This document shows, piece after piece, positions 26,130 to 35,591 of a stretch of 64,000 nucleotides of DNA. Numbering within the stretch: the stretch's first letter is position 1; every line of letters starts with the position of its first letter. The stretch spans positions 4,170,501 to 4,234,500 of the forward strand of contig NZ_FNTD01000004.1 in NCBI RefSeq assembly GCF_900104815.1. Direction: 5' to 3'. Made by a program: the position numbers and the translations under genes. The stretch is from Streptomyces misionensis (lineage in GTDB: Bacteria; Actinomycetota; Actinomycetes; Streptomycetales; Streptomycetaceae). Below the pieces are notes generated by a model. It saw only the letters and a list, made by a program, of their open reading frames with translations, searched no databases and was not told the DNA's origin.

Positions 26130-27197
26130 ATGTCTGAGACAACTGGTGCCAGCTACGCAGCGGCGGGCGTCGACATCGAGGCGGGCGACCGCGCCGTCGA
26201 GCTGATGAAGGAGTGGGTGAAGAAGACCCGGCGCCCCGAGGTGCTGGGCGGCCTCGGCGGCTTCGCCGGCCTCTTCGACGCCTCCGCCCTCAAGCGCTAC
26301 GAGCGGCCCCTGCTGGCCTCCGCCACGGACGGCGTGGGCACCAAGGTGGACATCGCCCGCCGCATGGGCGTCTACGACACCATCGGCCACGACCTGGTCG
26401 CCATGGTGATGGACGACATCGTGGTGTGCGGCGCCGAGCCGCTGTTCATGACCGACTACATCTGCGTCGGCAAGGTCCACCCCGAGCGCGTCGCCGCCAT
26501 CGTCAAGGGCATCGCGGAGGGCTGTGTGCTGGCCGGGTGCGCCCTGGTCGGCGGTGAGACGGCCGAACACCCGGGTCTGCTCGGCGAGGACGACTTCGAC
26601 GTCGCGGGCGCCGGTACGGGCGTCGTGGAGGCCGACCGGCTGCTCGGCGCGGACCGTATCCGCGAGGGTGACGCCGTGATCGCGATGGCGTCCTCCGGTC
26701 TTCACTCGAACGGGTACTCCCTGGTCCGCCACGTCCTGCTGAACACGGCGGGTCTGGCCCTGGAGTCGGAGGTGGCCGAGCTGGGCCGCACCCTCGGCGA
26801 GGAGCTGCTGGAGCCCACCAAGATCTACTCGCTGGACTGTCTGGCCCTGACGCGCACCGCCGAGGTGCACGCCTTCAGCCACATCACCGGCGGCGGGCTC
26901 GCGGCCAACCTGGCCCGGGTCATCCCGGACGGGCTGCACGCCGTGGTCGACCGCGCCACCTGGACCCCGGGTGCGATCTTCGACCTGGTCGGCCGGACCG
27001 GGGACGTGGCTCGCCTGGAGCTGGAGAAGACGCTCAACATGGGCGTCGGCATGATGGCGATCGTCCCGGCGGAGTCCACCGAGGTGGCCCTCGCGACCCT
27101 GGCCGACCGGGGTGTCGACGCCTGGGTGGCCGGCGAGATCACCGAGCGCGGCGACAAGGACAGCGGCGCCGAGCTGGTGGGGGACTACGCGGGCTGA
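26130..27197 (+). CDS. purM: phosphoribosylformylglycinamidine cyclo-ligase (AIR synthetase)
   Basis: 355 residues from ATG 26130. Converts FGAM to AIR with ATP. Motifs: 'SYAAAGVDIEAGDRAVELMKEWVKKT' (N-terminal Gly-rich region with the AGVD), 'GFAGLFDASALKRYERPLLASATDGVGTKVDIARRMG', 'DLVAMVMDDIVVCGAEPLFMTDYICVGK', 'GCALVGGETAEHPGLLGEDDFDVAG', 'HITGGGLAANLARVIPDG'. Ends before a hairpin shared with the convergent DUF3073 gene. Confidence 0.97.
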   Translation: MSETTGASYAAAGVDIEAGDRAVELMKEWVKKTRRPEVLGGLGGFAGLFDASALKRYERPLLASATDGVGTKVDIARRMGVYDTIGHDLVAMVMDDIVVCGAEPLFMTDYICVGKVHPERVAAIVKGIAEGCVLAGCALVGGETAEHPGLLGEDDFDVAGAGTGVVEADRLLGADRIREGDAVIAMASSGLHSNGYSLVRHVLLNTAGLALESEVAELGRTLGEELLEPTKIYSLDCLALTRTAEVHAFSHITGGGLAANLARVIPDGLHAVVDRATWTPGAIFDLVGRTGDVARLELEKTLNMGVGMMAIVPAESTEVALATLADRGVDAWVAGEITERGDKDSGAELVGDYAG

Positions 27198-27245
27198 CCC
27201 CTACGGGGTGGCGCCCGCGGGACCCCCTCGCGGGTAGCACAGAAG

Positions 27246-27272
27246 CCGGTCGGTGGCTGTGCCACCGACCGG
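27246..27272. terminator. bidirectional terminator between purM and DUF3073 gene
   Basis: 12-bp stem CCGGTCGGTGGC / GCCACCGACCGG with TGT loop, in the middle of a convergent 94-bp gap. Confidence 0.75.
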
Positions 27273-27291
27273 GCTGGTGCTCAGTGCAAGG

Positions 27292-27540
27292 TCAAGCGCC
27301 GCGACGGTGTTGTGAGGGTCCCTCGTCCTCGTCGTCGTCGTCCTCGTAGAGGTCGGCGTAACGGGAGTAAAGGTCGTCCTCGTCATTGTCATCGTCCTCG
27401 AACGGCTCGCCGTTCGGCGGCTGGCTCGAAGTTGATGCGCCCAGTTCACTGGCCAGACGTGAAAGGTCAGTCCCACCGCTGTTGTACTTCAGCTGGCGGG
27501 CGACCTTTGTCTGCTTGGCCTTGGCCCGGCCGCGCCCCAT
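27292..27540 (-). CDS. DUF3073 family small acidic protein
   Basis: 82 residues from ATG 27538-27540. Actinobacterial DUF3073: basic N-terminus 'MGRGRAKAKQTKVARQLKYN', conserved 'SGGTDLSRLASELG', then a strongly acidic tail ('EDDDNDEDDLYSRYADLYED' onward). The basic-to-acidic bipolar layout suggests binding to nucleic acid or to a basic partner, but no function is known. Longer in-frame starts up to 27588 lack the conserved MGRGRAK beginning. Confidence 0.88.
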   Translation of the reverse strand: MGRGRAKAKQTKVARQLKYNSGGTDLSRLASELGASTSSQPPNGEPFEDDDNDEDDLYSRYADLYEDDDDEDEGPSQHRRGA

Positions 27541-27830
27541 GGCTCGACCCCCTCGGTGACGGGGCTCGACGGCCCCAGAGTCTGACACGCGTTCATGATC
27601 TGGAACGGACTCTCCTTGGAGAGGCCGGTCCGTAGGGCTTCCACGGTACCTGAGCCCGCGCCCATACGGTACGTCGCCCGCAGCACGCGCGTGTGCACAG
27701 GACCTTCGAGGCGCCCCGTCCTCGCTGGTCAGTGGCGATTTTAACCACTTATCGGGGAACGACCCGCCGGTGGAAGTGAGAGTTCTCTCTAAGTTGCCGC
27801 CGACGGGTACCGCTCATTTGTGCGAACGAA

Positions 27831-28934
27831 TCAGTGTCCGGTGTGTCCCGCGCGCGCCTCGGCCATCCGCTGCTCGGCGATCCGGTCGGCCGCCGCGGCC
27901 GGCGGAATCCCGTCTTCCTTCGCACGTGCGAATATGGCCAGCGTGGTGTCGAAGATCTTCGACGCCTTCGCCTTGCACCGCTCGAAGTCGAAGCCGTGCA
28001 GCTCGTCGGCCACCTGGATGACCCCGCCCGCGTTCACCACGTAGTCCGGCGCGTAGAGGATCCCGCGGTCGGCGAGGTCCTTCTCCACGCCCGGGTGGGC
28101 GAGCTGGTTGTTGGCGGCACCGCACACCACCTTCGCGGTGAGCACCGGCACCGTCTCGTCGTTCAGGGCGCCACCGAGCGCGCACGGCGCGTAGATGTCC
28201 AGGCCCTCGACGCGGATCAGCGCGTCGGTGTCGGCGACCGCCGTCACGCCCTCGTACTGGTCGAGGATCCGCTGCACGGCGTCCGGGCGGACGTCCGTGA
28301 TCACGACCTCGGCACCCTCGTCGAGGAGGTGGCGCACCAGGTGGTGGCCGACCTTGCCGACACCGGCGACACCGACCTTGCGGCCGCGCAGCACGGGGTC
28401 GCCCCACAGGTGCTGGGCGCAGGCGCGCATGCTCTGGTAGACGCCGAACGAGGTGAGCACCGAGGAGTCGCCGGCGCCGCCGTTCTCGGGCGAGCGGCCG
28501 GTGGTCCAGCGGCACTCGCGGGCGATCACGTCCATGTCGGCCACATAGGTGCCGACGTCGCAGGCGGTGACGTAGCGCCCGCCGAGGGAGGCCACCATCC
28601 GGCCGTACGCGAGCAGCAGTTCCTCGGTCTTGTCCCGCTCCGGGTCACCGATGATCACGGCCTTGCCGCCGCCGTGGTCCAGGCCGGCCATGGCGTTCTT
28701 GTACGACATCCCGCGCGCGAGGTTGAGGGCGTCGGCGACGGCCTCGGCCTCGGTGGCGTACGGGTAGAAGCGGGTGCCGCCGAGGGCCGGGCCCAGAGCG
28801 GTGGAGTGGAGGGCGATCACGGCCTTGAGGCCGGTGGCGCGGTCCTGGCAGAGCACGACCTGTTCATGGCCCCCCTGCTCCGAGTGGAACAGGGTGTGCA
28901 GGACATCGACAGGCGCGCCGGTTACGTCGGTCAC
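27831..28934 (-). CDS. vdh: valine dehydrogenase (leucine/valine dehydrogenase family)
   Basis: 367 residues from GTG 28932-28934. NAD-dependent oxidative deamination of branched-chain amino acids, which in Streptomyces feeds acyl-CoA precursors for fatty acids and polyketides. Motifs: '[21 protein letters not shown]', catalytic Lys in '[18 protein letters not shown]' (about 78-95), '[15 protein letters not shown]', Rossmann '[32 protein letters not shown]' (about 185-215) and '[33 protein letters not shown]'. Gene position next to bldC agrees with vdh of Streptomyces coelicolor. Divergent from the next gene. Confidence 0.95.
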   Translation of the reverse strand: MTDVTGAPVDVLHTLFHSEQGGHEQVVLCQDRATGLKAVIALHSTALGPALGGTRFYPYATEAEAVADALNLARGMSYKNAMAGLDHGGGKAVIIGDPERDKTEELLLAYGRMVASLGGRYVTACDVGTYVADMDVIARECRWTTGRSPENGGAGDSSVLTSFGVYQSMRACAQHLWGDPVLRGRKVGVAGVGKVGHHLVRHLLDEGAEVVITDVRPDAVQRILDQYEGVTAVADTDALIRVEGLDIYAPCALGGALNDETVPVLTAKVVCGAANNQLAHPGVEKDLADRGILYAPDYVVNAGGVIQVADELHGFDFERCKAKASKIFDTTLAIFARAKEDGIPPAAAADRIAEQRMAEARAGHTGH

Positions 28935-29133
28935 TGTGGTGACTCCTGTGTACTAGCGGCGAGTGGGGAGCAGCTCCCGTATGGGTGGCGGGTGCTGGTG
29001 GCATGAGCGTAGAGCCTCCGCCCGACCACCGTCCGCGCAGTGTTCAGGATCACTCGCACGGGCCCGCCGCGGTCGCCTGACCGTGGCACGATTTGCAGTG
29101 TTTCGAGCCGGGTCCGATGGGGAGGGAGCAGGC

Positions 29134-29976
29134 GTGCCGAAGGTGTCCTCCGTGGTCGTCCCCTATGCCGCCTATCTGCGCGTGTACGAGCCGCTGGGCG
29201 CCTTCCCGGAGCCGGAGCGCGACCACTGGGCGCGTTACGCCCGCCGCGCCGAGCGCCCCTCCTACCAGGACGAACTGCGGCGCTCGCTGGCGGACTTGGT
29301 GCCCACGCCGCCGGTCGCGGTGCCCGTGCAGGAGAGCGGCGACGCCTTCGTCCTGGAGGTCGACGGGGTCGTGTGCGTGTGCCCCTGGCGGACCCGGCTG
29401 CGCGGCTGGCAGGCGCTGGAGGACCTGGGCGACGAGCTGCCCCCGCCGGTGCTGGACGCGGTGCTGCCCCCGGTGGTGCGCCGGCAGGCGGCGCTGGACT
29501 ACGAGCGCTGGCTCGCCCGCAACCCCGACGCGCGCCCCTGGATCCGCACGGCGACCTGGCAGGTGCCGCTGAACTGGTTCGTGCTGGTCGCGGACGAGGA
29601 ACGGCGGTACGACAAGGGGACCGCCGAGGTGTCCCCGGTGCTGCGCTACCGCACCCCCATGGTGCAGGCCCGGCGCCGGGTGGCGCGGGCGCTGCGCACG
29701 CTGCGGGAGACCGTGGCGGAGGGGCCGCTGACCGACGGACTGTTGGACGTCGGCCGCTGGCTGGAGGAGTTCCACCCGCGCTCCCTGGTCGAGCTGGACT
29801 ACGGCGGCCTGGTGCACGTCCTGCCGGCGGGCGAGCTGGAGGACGACCACTCGGCGGCGGACGTGGCCGCGGGCATCGACGCGCTGCGCCGGGGCGACGG
29901 GGAAGCGGCCGGAGAGGCGTACGCGCGGCTCGTGGAGCGGTGGCGTGCGGTGCGGGACCGGCGTTCGGCGAACTGA
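29134..29976 (+). CDS. conserved Streptomyces protein of unknown function
   Basis: 280 residues from GTG 29134 with GGGGAGGGAG upstream; longer in-frame starts (to 28963) overlap the vdh promoter and are disfavoured. Cytoplasmic, no signal or membrane segment. Conserved-looking blocks: 'VVVPYAAYLRVYEPLGAFPEPERDHWARYARR', 'VCVCPWRTRLRGWQALEDLGDELPPPVLDAVLPP', 'WQVPLNWFVLVADEERRY', 'RTPMVQARRRVARALRTLRETV', 'FHPRSLVELDYGGLVHVLP'. I recognise no domain. It lies between vdh and bldC and may share bldC-related control. Confidence 0.8.
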   Translation: MPKVSSVVVPYAAYLRVYEPLGAFPEPERDHWARYARRAERPSYQDELRRSLADLVPTPPVAVPVQESGDAFVLEVDGVVCVCPWRTRLRGWQALEDLGDELPPPVLDAVLPPVVRRQAALDYERWLARNPDARPWIRTATWQVPLNWFVLVADEERRYDKGTAEVSPVLRYRTPMVQARRRVARALRTLRETVAEGPLTDGLLDVGRWLEEFHPRSLVELDYGGLVHVLPAGELEDDHSAADVAAGIDALRRGDGEAAGEAYARLVERWRAVRDRRSAN

Positions 29977-30531
29977 CGTTTCAACAGAAACACGCAAAAC
30001 GTGACCTGCGCCACAGCTGAGAGGGCGTTGGACGGCGTACGGTCAAGCGCACTTCACCCAGCTGACGAGATGTCGGTCCCGATCCGGGCGTTTGTGTCCA
30101 GAATGGCCGAAGGGTGATGGACCGCACGTACAGGGCCCCTTGCGCCTCTTCCCCCTCCTCGTGCCAAAATAGGACAAGGAGTCCGGGGAGGGCTCCTTCC
30201 GTCCAAGTGTGGTGCACTATGGGCGGAATCTCAGCATTGCACGCTTTGGGGGGTCTGATGCCTCCTGATCGCCCTGTGACTGATCGTCACAGTGGCGTGA
30301 CTGTCCGCTATGGCATGGTCCATCGGCTTCCGTCGCTGATGAACACCTGGGAGGGCAATTCCATCGGTTTGGCCGACCGGGCTGGACAGATGGTGTAGTT
30401 GTAGTGCCGAGGACAAGCCGTTCGTCCTATAACCGACTCGACTCGCGTCCGCCATTTCGGGCAACGCGGGTCAAGGTGCAGAATTTAGAGGAAAGAACCG
30501 AGAAGGTTCGGTTCTCCCGAGGAGGCCGCTC
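29977..30531 (+). promoter_or_regulatory. 555-bp bldC upstream region and leader
   Basis: No gene seen. It contains three helically phased GTGAC/GTCAC half-sites: GTGAC 30276-30280, GTCAC 30286-30290, GTGAC 30297-30301 (10- and 11-bp steps). A candidate -10 TATAAC lies at 30428-30433. A hairpin AGAACCGA (30494-30501) / TCGGTTCT (30508-30515) ends three bases before the bldC ribosome-binding site GAGGAGG (30519-30525), so it could affect translation. Confidence 0.55.
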
Positions 30532-30738
30532 ATGACCGCTCGCACCCCTGATGCCGAGCCGCTGCTGACCCCGGCTGAGGTCGCCACCATGTTCCGCGTC
30601 GACCCCAAGACGGTCACGCGGTGGGCGAAGGCCGGCAAGCTCACGTCGATCCGCACGCTCGGCGGGCACCGCCGTTACCGCGAGGCCGAGGTCCGCGCCC
30701 TGCTCGCGGGCATCCCGCAGCAGCGCAGCGAGGCCTGA
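30532..30738 (+). CDS. bldC: developmental transcription regulator BldC (MerR-like)
   Basis: 68 residues from ATG 30532, GAGGAGG seven bases upstream. Single winged helix-turn-helix of MerR type without effector domain: 'LLTPAEVATMFRVDPKTVTRWAKAGKLTSIRTLGGHRRYREAEVRALLAG' (10-60), with recognition helix 'DPKTVTRWAKAG' and wing 'TLGGHRRY'. BldC binds cooperatively to direct repeats and holds back early sporulation genes in Streptomyces. The sequence is essentially invariant in the genus, so identification is firm. Followed at +160 bp by a strong terminator. Confidence 0.97.
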   Translation: MTARTPDAEPLLTPAEVATMFRVDPKTVTRWAKAGKLTSIRTLGGHRRYREAEVRALLAGIPQQRSEA

Positions 30739-31180
30739 CCGAGCAGGCGGAACAACTGAAAACAGGGCGAACCGGCAGGCCCCCCAACCCGCCGAGCCGC
30801 CCGAAACCCTAGCTCCAAGCGACGCGGGACCTGCCCCAACAGGCCCCACGCCCGGGCCGAAGAACACGTTGTAGGCAAGCGACACAGGGTGCGTCGTCGA
30901 TCGCGCTGGACTCCGCCGAGTCCAGCGCGATCTGTTTTGTGCGCTGGTCGGGGGCGGGGCGGGGGCTCCGTGCGGGTGCCGGAGGGGCGCCTCGGGAAGC
31001 AGTGCAATTGCACATATTAAATTGACCGATTGTAGGGCGGGTGTAAGTACCGCCGATCTCAAAACTCATACGGTGACACCCGTCACATTGCGGGCCACTT
31101 GTTGCCTCGGGCATCCGTGCGCTAATGGAAGCGCCGCTTCCAGTCTCCCCTGTGCGCACGGGAGTTGGGGCCGTCCTGCG
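30739..31180. other. 442-bp region after bldC: terminator and palindrome, no gene
   Basis: Holds the terminator at 30899-30932 and, at 31073-31086, the palindrome GTGACACCCGTCAC, whose half-sites match those upstream of bldC. Relatively AT-rich around 31010-31070. No convincing coding frame. Confidence 0.55.
30899..30932 (+). terminator. terminator downstream of bldC
   Basis: Perfect 15-bp stem GATCGCGCTGGACTC / GAGTCCAGCGCGATC, CGCC loop, followed by TGTTTTGT. Confidence 0.88.
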
Positions 31181-31354
31181 TCATGTCGCGGAAGGCCGCT
31201 CGTCCTTGTCCCGGGGCCTCGGCCCCGAGTCCATCGCCAGCCGCAGCAGGCGGTGGCAGACGGGACAGTGACGGGTGAGGTGGCGGTACGACGACGCGGC
31301 CGCGAGGTGTGCCCTCAGCAGTGCCCGTGTCTCATGCCTGACCGATGCCCCCAT
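31181..31354 (-). CDS. small Cys-containing protein (DUF6274-like)
   Basis: 57 residues from ATG 31352-31354, with GGGAGGTGG six bases upstream, the strongest ribosome-binding site nearby. Sequence 'MGASVRHETRALLRAHLAAA' then 'SSYRHLTRHCPVCHRLLRL' and a polar tail. The HCPVCH motif could bind zinc or act as a thiol pair. From memory it matches a short unnamed Streptomyces family (DUF6274). Longer in-frame extension upstream would run into tRNA-Asp and is rejected. Transcribed from between the tRNA-Asp terminator and bldC. Confidence 0.75.
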   Translation of the reverse strand: MGASVRHETRALLRAHLAAASSYRHLTRHCPVCHRLLRLAMDSGPRPRDKDERPSAT

Positions 31355-31440
31355 CGCCCACCTCCCGAACCCGGGTGCTGTCATCTGGGTACCGAGGGAA
31401 GGCGCAGCAGTCAAGGGTGCCGGACACGCCTCGGGAACGA

Positions 31441-31470
31441 CGAAAGGCCCCCTCACGAGGGGGCCTTTCG
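31441..31470 (-). terminator. terminator downstream of tRNA-Asp copy 1
   Basis: Perfect 13-bp stem CGAAAGGCCCCCT / AGGGGGCCTTTCG, CACG loop, six bases from the tRNA 3' end. Confidence 0.88.
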
Positions 31471-31475
31471 CTATG

Positions 31476-31550
31476 CGGTCCTGACGGGATTTGAACCCGC
31501 GGCCTCCACCTTGACAGGGTGGCGAGCACTCCAAACTGCTCCACAGGACC
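31476..31550 (-). tRNA. tRNA-Asp (GTC), copy 1
   Basis: 75 nt, acceptor GGTCCTG/CAGGACC, anticodon arm CCACC-CTGTCAA-GGTGG, T-loop GTTCAAATC. No encoded CCA. Identical to the copy at 37247-37321. Confidence 0.95.
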
Positions 31551-31646
31551 AGATGTCGCCGCGCTCCGCTTGCTGCGTTGCGCTGCGAGAAGGACTGTAC
31601 AGGAGGTGAGGCCGCCAGGTCGAACTCACCTCCTGTGACCGTCCGG

Positions 31647-34600
31647 TCACGGCGCGGCGGCGTCGATCGCCTTCACGATCCGCTTGTCGGAGATCGGGTA
31701 CGCCGTGCCCAGCGCGTGGGCGAAATAGCTGACCCGCAGCTCCTCCAGCATCCAGCGGATGTCCAGGACCTGCTGCGGCACGGGCCGCCCCTGCGGGAGC
31801 TGCTCCAGCAGCCAGGCGTACTCGTCCTGCATCTCGTGGACCTTCTCCATGCGGGTGGTGTCCCGCTGGACGTTCGTCGGCATCTGCTGGAGCCGCCGGT
31901 CCACGGCCACCAGGTACCGCATCAGGTCGGGCAGCCGCCGTATCCCCGCCCAGGTGACGAAGCCCGGCTTCACCAGGGCGTCCAGCTGCTTGCGGACGTC
32001 CGTGAGGTTGGCGAGCAGCGCGGGGCTCCGTACGGCCTTCAGACGCCGCTCACAGGCCCCCCAGGCGGCCAGCACCTGCTGGACCTGGCCGACCGTGCGC
32101 ACCGTGGTGTCCACGATCTCCGCGCGCACCCTGTCGTACAGCTTCCGGTACGACTCCTCGTCCCACGCCGGCCCCCCGAAGTCCGCGATCAGCTTGTCGG
32201 CCGCGGCCATCGCGCAGTCGTCGAACAGGGCCTGGATGGAGCCGTGCGGGTTCGCGGACAGCCCCAGCTTCTGCTGGTTGCTGAGCTTCTCGGACGCGAA
32301 CTTGGCGGGGTTCACCGGGATGTTGCGCAGGATCAGCCGCCGGGTGCCCTTCCACATGGCCTCCGCCTGCTCGGCCTCCGTGTCGAAGAGCCGTACGGAG
32401 ACCGTGTCGCCGTCGTCCACCAGCGCCGGGTACGCCTTGACCGGCTGGCCGGCCCGCCGCGTCTCGAAGACCCGGCTCAGCCGGCCGATCGTCCAGTCGG
32501 TCAGGCCCGTGCGTTCCAGCGCGGGGCCGCCCTCGCGGGACGCGGTCGCGGCGGCGGCCTGGGAGAGGGCCTTGCGCGCCTTCGGCTTCAGCCGGAGCTT
32601 CAGTGCCTCCAGGTCCTTGTCCTCGGCCAGCTTGCGGCGCCGCTCGTCGACGATCCGGAAGGTGATCCGCAGGTGGTCGGGGACCTTGGACCAGTCGAAG
32701 TCCTCCGCCTCGAAGGGCACGCCGACCATCCGCTTGAGCTCACGGGCCATCGTCACGGTCAGCGGTTCCTGGAGCGGGACCGCCTTCTCCAGGAAGGCCT
32801 TCGCGTAGTTCGGCGCGGGCACGTAGTTGCGCCGCACCGGCTTGGGCAGCGAGCGGATCAGCTCCGTGACGACCTCTTCCCGCAGGCCCGGGATCTGCCA
32901 GTCGAAGCCCTCGTCGGTGACCTGGTTGAGGACCTGGAGCGGGATGTGCACGGTCACGCCGTCGGCGTCCGCGCCCGGCTCGAACTGGTAGGTGACCCGG
33001 AACTTCAGGGCGCCCTGCCGCCAGGAGTCCGGGTAGTCGGCCTTGGTGACCGCCTCCGCCGACTCCCGGATCAGCATCTCCCGCTCGAAGTCCAGGTAGT
33101 CGGGCTGCTCGTGCCGCTTGTGCTTCCACCAGGAGTCGAAGTGGGCGCCGGAGACGACGTGTTCGGGCACCCGCTGGTCGTAGAAGTCGTACAGCGTCTC
33201 GTCGTCGACCACGATGTCCCGGCGCCGCGCCCGGTGCTCCAGCTCCTCGACCTCGCTGAGGAGCTTGCGGTTGTCGGCGAAGAACTTGTGGTGGGTGCGC
33301 CAGTCGCCCTCCACCAGCGCGTTGCGGATGAACAGCTCGCGGGAGACCTCGGGGTCGATGCGGCCGTAGTTCACCTTGCGCTGGGCGACGATCGGCACGC
33401 CGTACAGCGTGACCTTCTCGTACGCCAACACGGCCGCCTGGTCCTTCTCCCAGTGCGGTTCGCTGTACGTGCGCTTCAGCAGGTGCCCGGCGAGCGGTTC
33501 GACCCACTCGGGTTCGATCTTCGCGTTGACCCGCGCCCACAGCCGGCTGGTCTCCACCAGCTCGGCCGACATCACGAACTTGGGCTGCTTCCGGAACAGC
33601 GCCGAGCCCGGGAAGATCGCGAACTTGGCGTTGCGGGCGCCCAGGTACTCGTTCTTGTTGCCCTCGCGCACGTCCTTCATCCCGACGTGCGAGAGCAGGC
33701 CGGCGAGCAGGGAGACGTGCACGCGGTCGGCGGGGGCGTCCTTCTCGTCGAGGTGGATGCCCATCTGCTTGGCGACCGTGCGCAGCTGGGTGTAGATGTC
33801 CTGCCACTCGCGGATGCGCAGGAAGTTCAGGTACTCCTGCTTGCACATCCGCCGGAACGAGCTGGAGCCGCGTTCCTTCTGCTGTTCGCGGATGTAGCGC
33901 CACAGGTTCAGGTAGGCGAGGAAATCGCTGGTCTCGTCCTTGAAGCGGGCGTGCTGCTGGTCGGCCTGGGCCTGCTTGTCGGCCGGGCGCTCGCGCGGGT
34001 CCTGGATGGACAGCGCGGCCGCGATCACCATGACCTCGCGGACACAGCCGTTCTTGTCCGCCTCCAGCACCATCCGGGCCAGACGCGGGTCCACGGGCAG
34101 CTGGGCCAGCTTGCGGCCGGTGTCGGTGAGCCGCTTGCGCGGGTCCTTCTCGGCGGGGTCGATCGCGCCGAGCTCCTGGAGCAGCTGCACGCCGTCGCGG
34201 ATGTTGCGGTGGTCCGGCGGGTCGATGAAGGGGAACTTCTCGATGTCGCCGAGCCCGGCCGCGGTCATCTGGAGGATGACGGAGGCCAGGTTGGTGCGCA
34301 GGATCTCCGCGTCGGTGAACTCCGGCCGGGCGAGGAAGTCGTCCTCGCTGTACAGCCGGATGCAGATGCCGTCGGAGGTACGGCCGCAGCGGCCCTTGCG
34401 CTGGTTGGCGCTGGCCTGGGAGACCGGTTCGATGGGCAGCCGCTGCACCTTGGTGCGATGGCTGTAGCGGCTGATCCGGGCGAAGCCGGGGTCGATGACG
34501 TACTTGATGCCCGGGACGGTGAGGGAGGTCTCGGCGACGTTCGTGGCCAGCACGATCCGGCGCCCGGTGTGCGGCTGGAAGACCCGGTGCTGCTCGGCGT

Positions 34601-35591
34601 GCGACAGCCGGGCGTACAGCGGCAGCACTTCGGTGAACCGGTACTTCTTCTTCTCCAGCGCGTCCGCCGTGTCGCGGATCTCCCGCTCGCCGGAGAGGAA
34701 GACGAGGATGTCGCCCTTGCCCTCGGCCTGAAGCTCCTCGACCGCGTCGCAGATCGCGGTGATCTGGTCCCGGTCGGCGTCCTCGGAGTCCGCCTCCAGC
34801 AGCGGCCGGTAGCGCACCTCGACCGGGTAGGTCCGGCCGCTGACCTCGATGATCGGGGCGTCACCGAAGTGCCGGGAGAAGCGCTCGGGGTCGATCGTCG
34901 CCGAGGTGATGACGACCTTGAGGTCCGGCCGCTTGGGCAGCAGCTGGGCGAGGTAGCCCAGCAGGAAGTCGATGTTGAGGGACCGCTCGTGGGCCTCGTC
35001 GATGATGATCGTGTCGTAGGCGCGCAGCTCGCGGTCGGTCTGGATCTCGGCGAGCAGGATGCCGTCGGTCATCAGCTTGATGAAGGTGGCGTCCGGGTTC
35101 ACCTGGTCGGTGAAGCGCACCTTCCAGCCGACGGCCTCGCCGAGCGGCGTCCGCAGCTCCTCCGCGACCCGCTCGGCGACGGTGCGGGCGGCGATCCGGC
35201 GGGGCTGGGTGTGCCCGATCATGCCGCGCACGCCACGGCCGAGTTCGAGACAGATCTTGGGGATCTGGGTCGTCTTGCCGGACCCGGTCTCACCGGCCAC
35301 GATGACGACCTGATGATCGCGGATGGCCGCCGCGATCTCGTCCTTCTTCTGGCTGACGGGCAGCTGTTCGGGGTAGCTGACGGCCGGCACGCGCACGCGC
35401 CGCTCGGCCATCCGGCCCGCTGCCTTGTCGATCTCGCCCTCGATCTCGGCGAGAACGGCGGCGCGGGCCTCCGGCTTACGGATCTTGCGCGCGCCCTCGA
35501 GCCGCCGCCCGATCCGGTGCGCGTCGCGCAGCGACAGCTCGGTCAGGCGGGGGGCGAGGGTGCCGAGGGCGGGGGCTGGATGCGTAGACAT
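31647..35591 (-). CDS. hrpA: ATP-dependent RNA helicase HrpA
   Basis: 1314 residues (E. coli HrpA about 1300) from ATG 35589-35591. DEAH-box helicase: Walker A 'VVIVAGETGSGKTTQIPKICLELG' (about 93-116), motif II 'DTIIIDEAHERSLNIDFLLGYL', motif III 'VVITSATIDPERFSRHFG', motif VI-type 'QRKGRCGRTSDGICIRLYS', followed by winged-helix, ratchet (HA2), OB-fold and the long HrpA-specific DUF3418 C-terminal half. HrpA helps rescue collided ribosomes or process mRNA in E. coli; the same role here is inference. Faces the 36-kb membrane gene divergently across 150 bp. Confidence 0.95.
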   Translation of the reverse strand: MSTHPAPALGTLAPRLTELSLRDAHRIGRRLEGARKIRKPEARAAVLAEIEGEIDKAAGRMAERRVRVPAVSYPEQLPVSQKKDEIAAAIRDHQVVIVAGETGSGKTTQIPKICLELGRGVRGMIGHTQPRRIAARTVAERVAEELRTPLGEAVGWKVRFTDQVNPDATFIKLMTDGILLAEIQTDRELRAYDTIIIDEAHERSLNIDFLLGYLAQLLPKRPDLKVVITSATIDPERFSRHFGDAPIIEVSGRTYPVEVRYRPLLEADSEDADRDQITAICDAVEELQAEGKGDILVFLSGEREIRDTADALEKKKYRFTEVLPLYARLSHAEQHRVFQPHTGRRIVLATNVAETSLTVPGIKYVIDPGFARISRYSHRTKVQRLPIEPVSQASANQRKGRCGRTSDGICIRLYSEDDFLARPEFTDAEILRTNLASVILQMTAAGLGDIEKFPFIDPPDHRNIRDGVQLLQELGAIDPAEKDPRKRLTDTGRKLAQLPVDPRLARMVLEADKNGCVREVMVIAAALSIQDPRERPADKQAQADQQHARFKDETSDFLAYLNLWRYIREQQKERGSSSFRRMCKQEYLNFLRIREWQDIYTQLRTVAKQMGIHLDEKDAPADRVHVSLLAGLLSHVGMKDVREGNKNEYLGARNAKFAIFPGSALFRKQPKFVMSAELVETSRLWARVNAKIEPEWVEPLAGHLLKRTYSEPHWEKDQAAVLAYEKVTLYGVPIVAQRKVNYGRIDPEVSRELFIRNALVEGDWRTHHKFFADNRKLLSEVEELEHRARRRDIVVDDETLYDFYDQRVPEHVVSGAHFDSWWKHKRHEQPDYLDFEREMLIRESAEAVTKADYPDSWRQGALKFRVTYQFEPGADADGVTVHIPLQVLNQVTDEGFDWQIPGLREEVVTELIRSLPKPVRRNYVPAPNYAKAFLEKAVPLQEPLTVTMARELKRMVGVPFEAEDFDWSKVPDHLRITFRIVDERRRKLAEDKDLEALKLRLKPKARKALSQAAAATASREGGPALERTGLTDWTIGRLSRVFETRRAGQPVKAYPALVDDGDTVSVRLFDTEAEQAEAMWKGTRRLILRNIPVNPAKFASEKLSNQQKLGLSANPHGSIQALFDDCAMAAADKLIADFGGPAWDEESYRKLYDRVRAEIVDTTVRTVGQVQQVLAAWGACERRLKAVRSPALLANLTDVRKQLDALVKPGFVTWAGIRRLPDLMRYLVAVDRRLQQMPTNVQRDTTRMEKVHEMQDEYAWLLEQLPQGRPVPQQVLDIRWMLEELRVSYFAHALGTAYPISDKRIVKAIDAAAP

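Noticed and set aside
31275..31609. Frames over tRNA-Asp including the extended start of the 57-residue protein
   Set aside because: They overlap the tRNA and its terminator; the internal ATG at 31354 has a much better ribosome-binding site.
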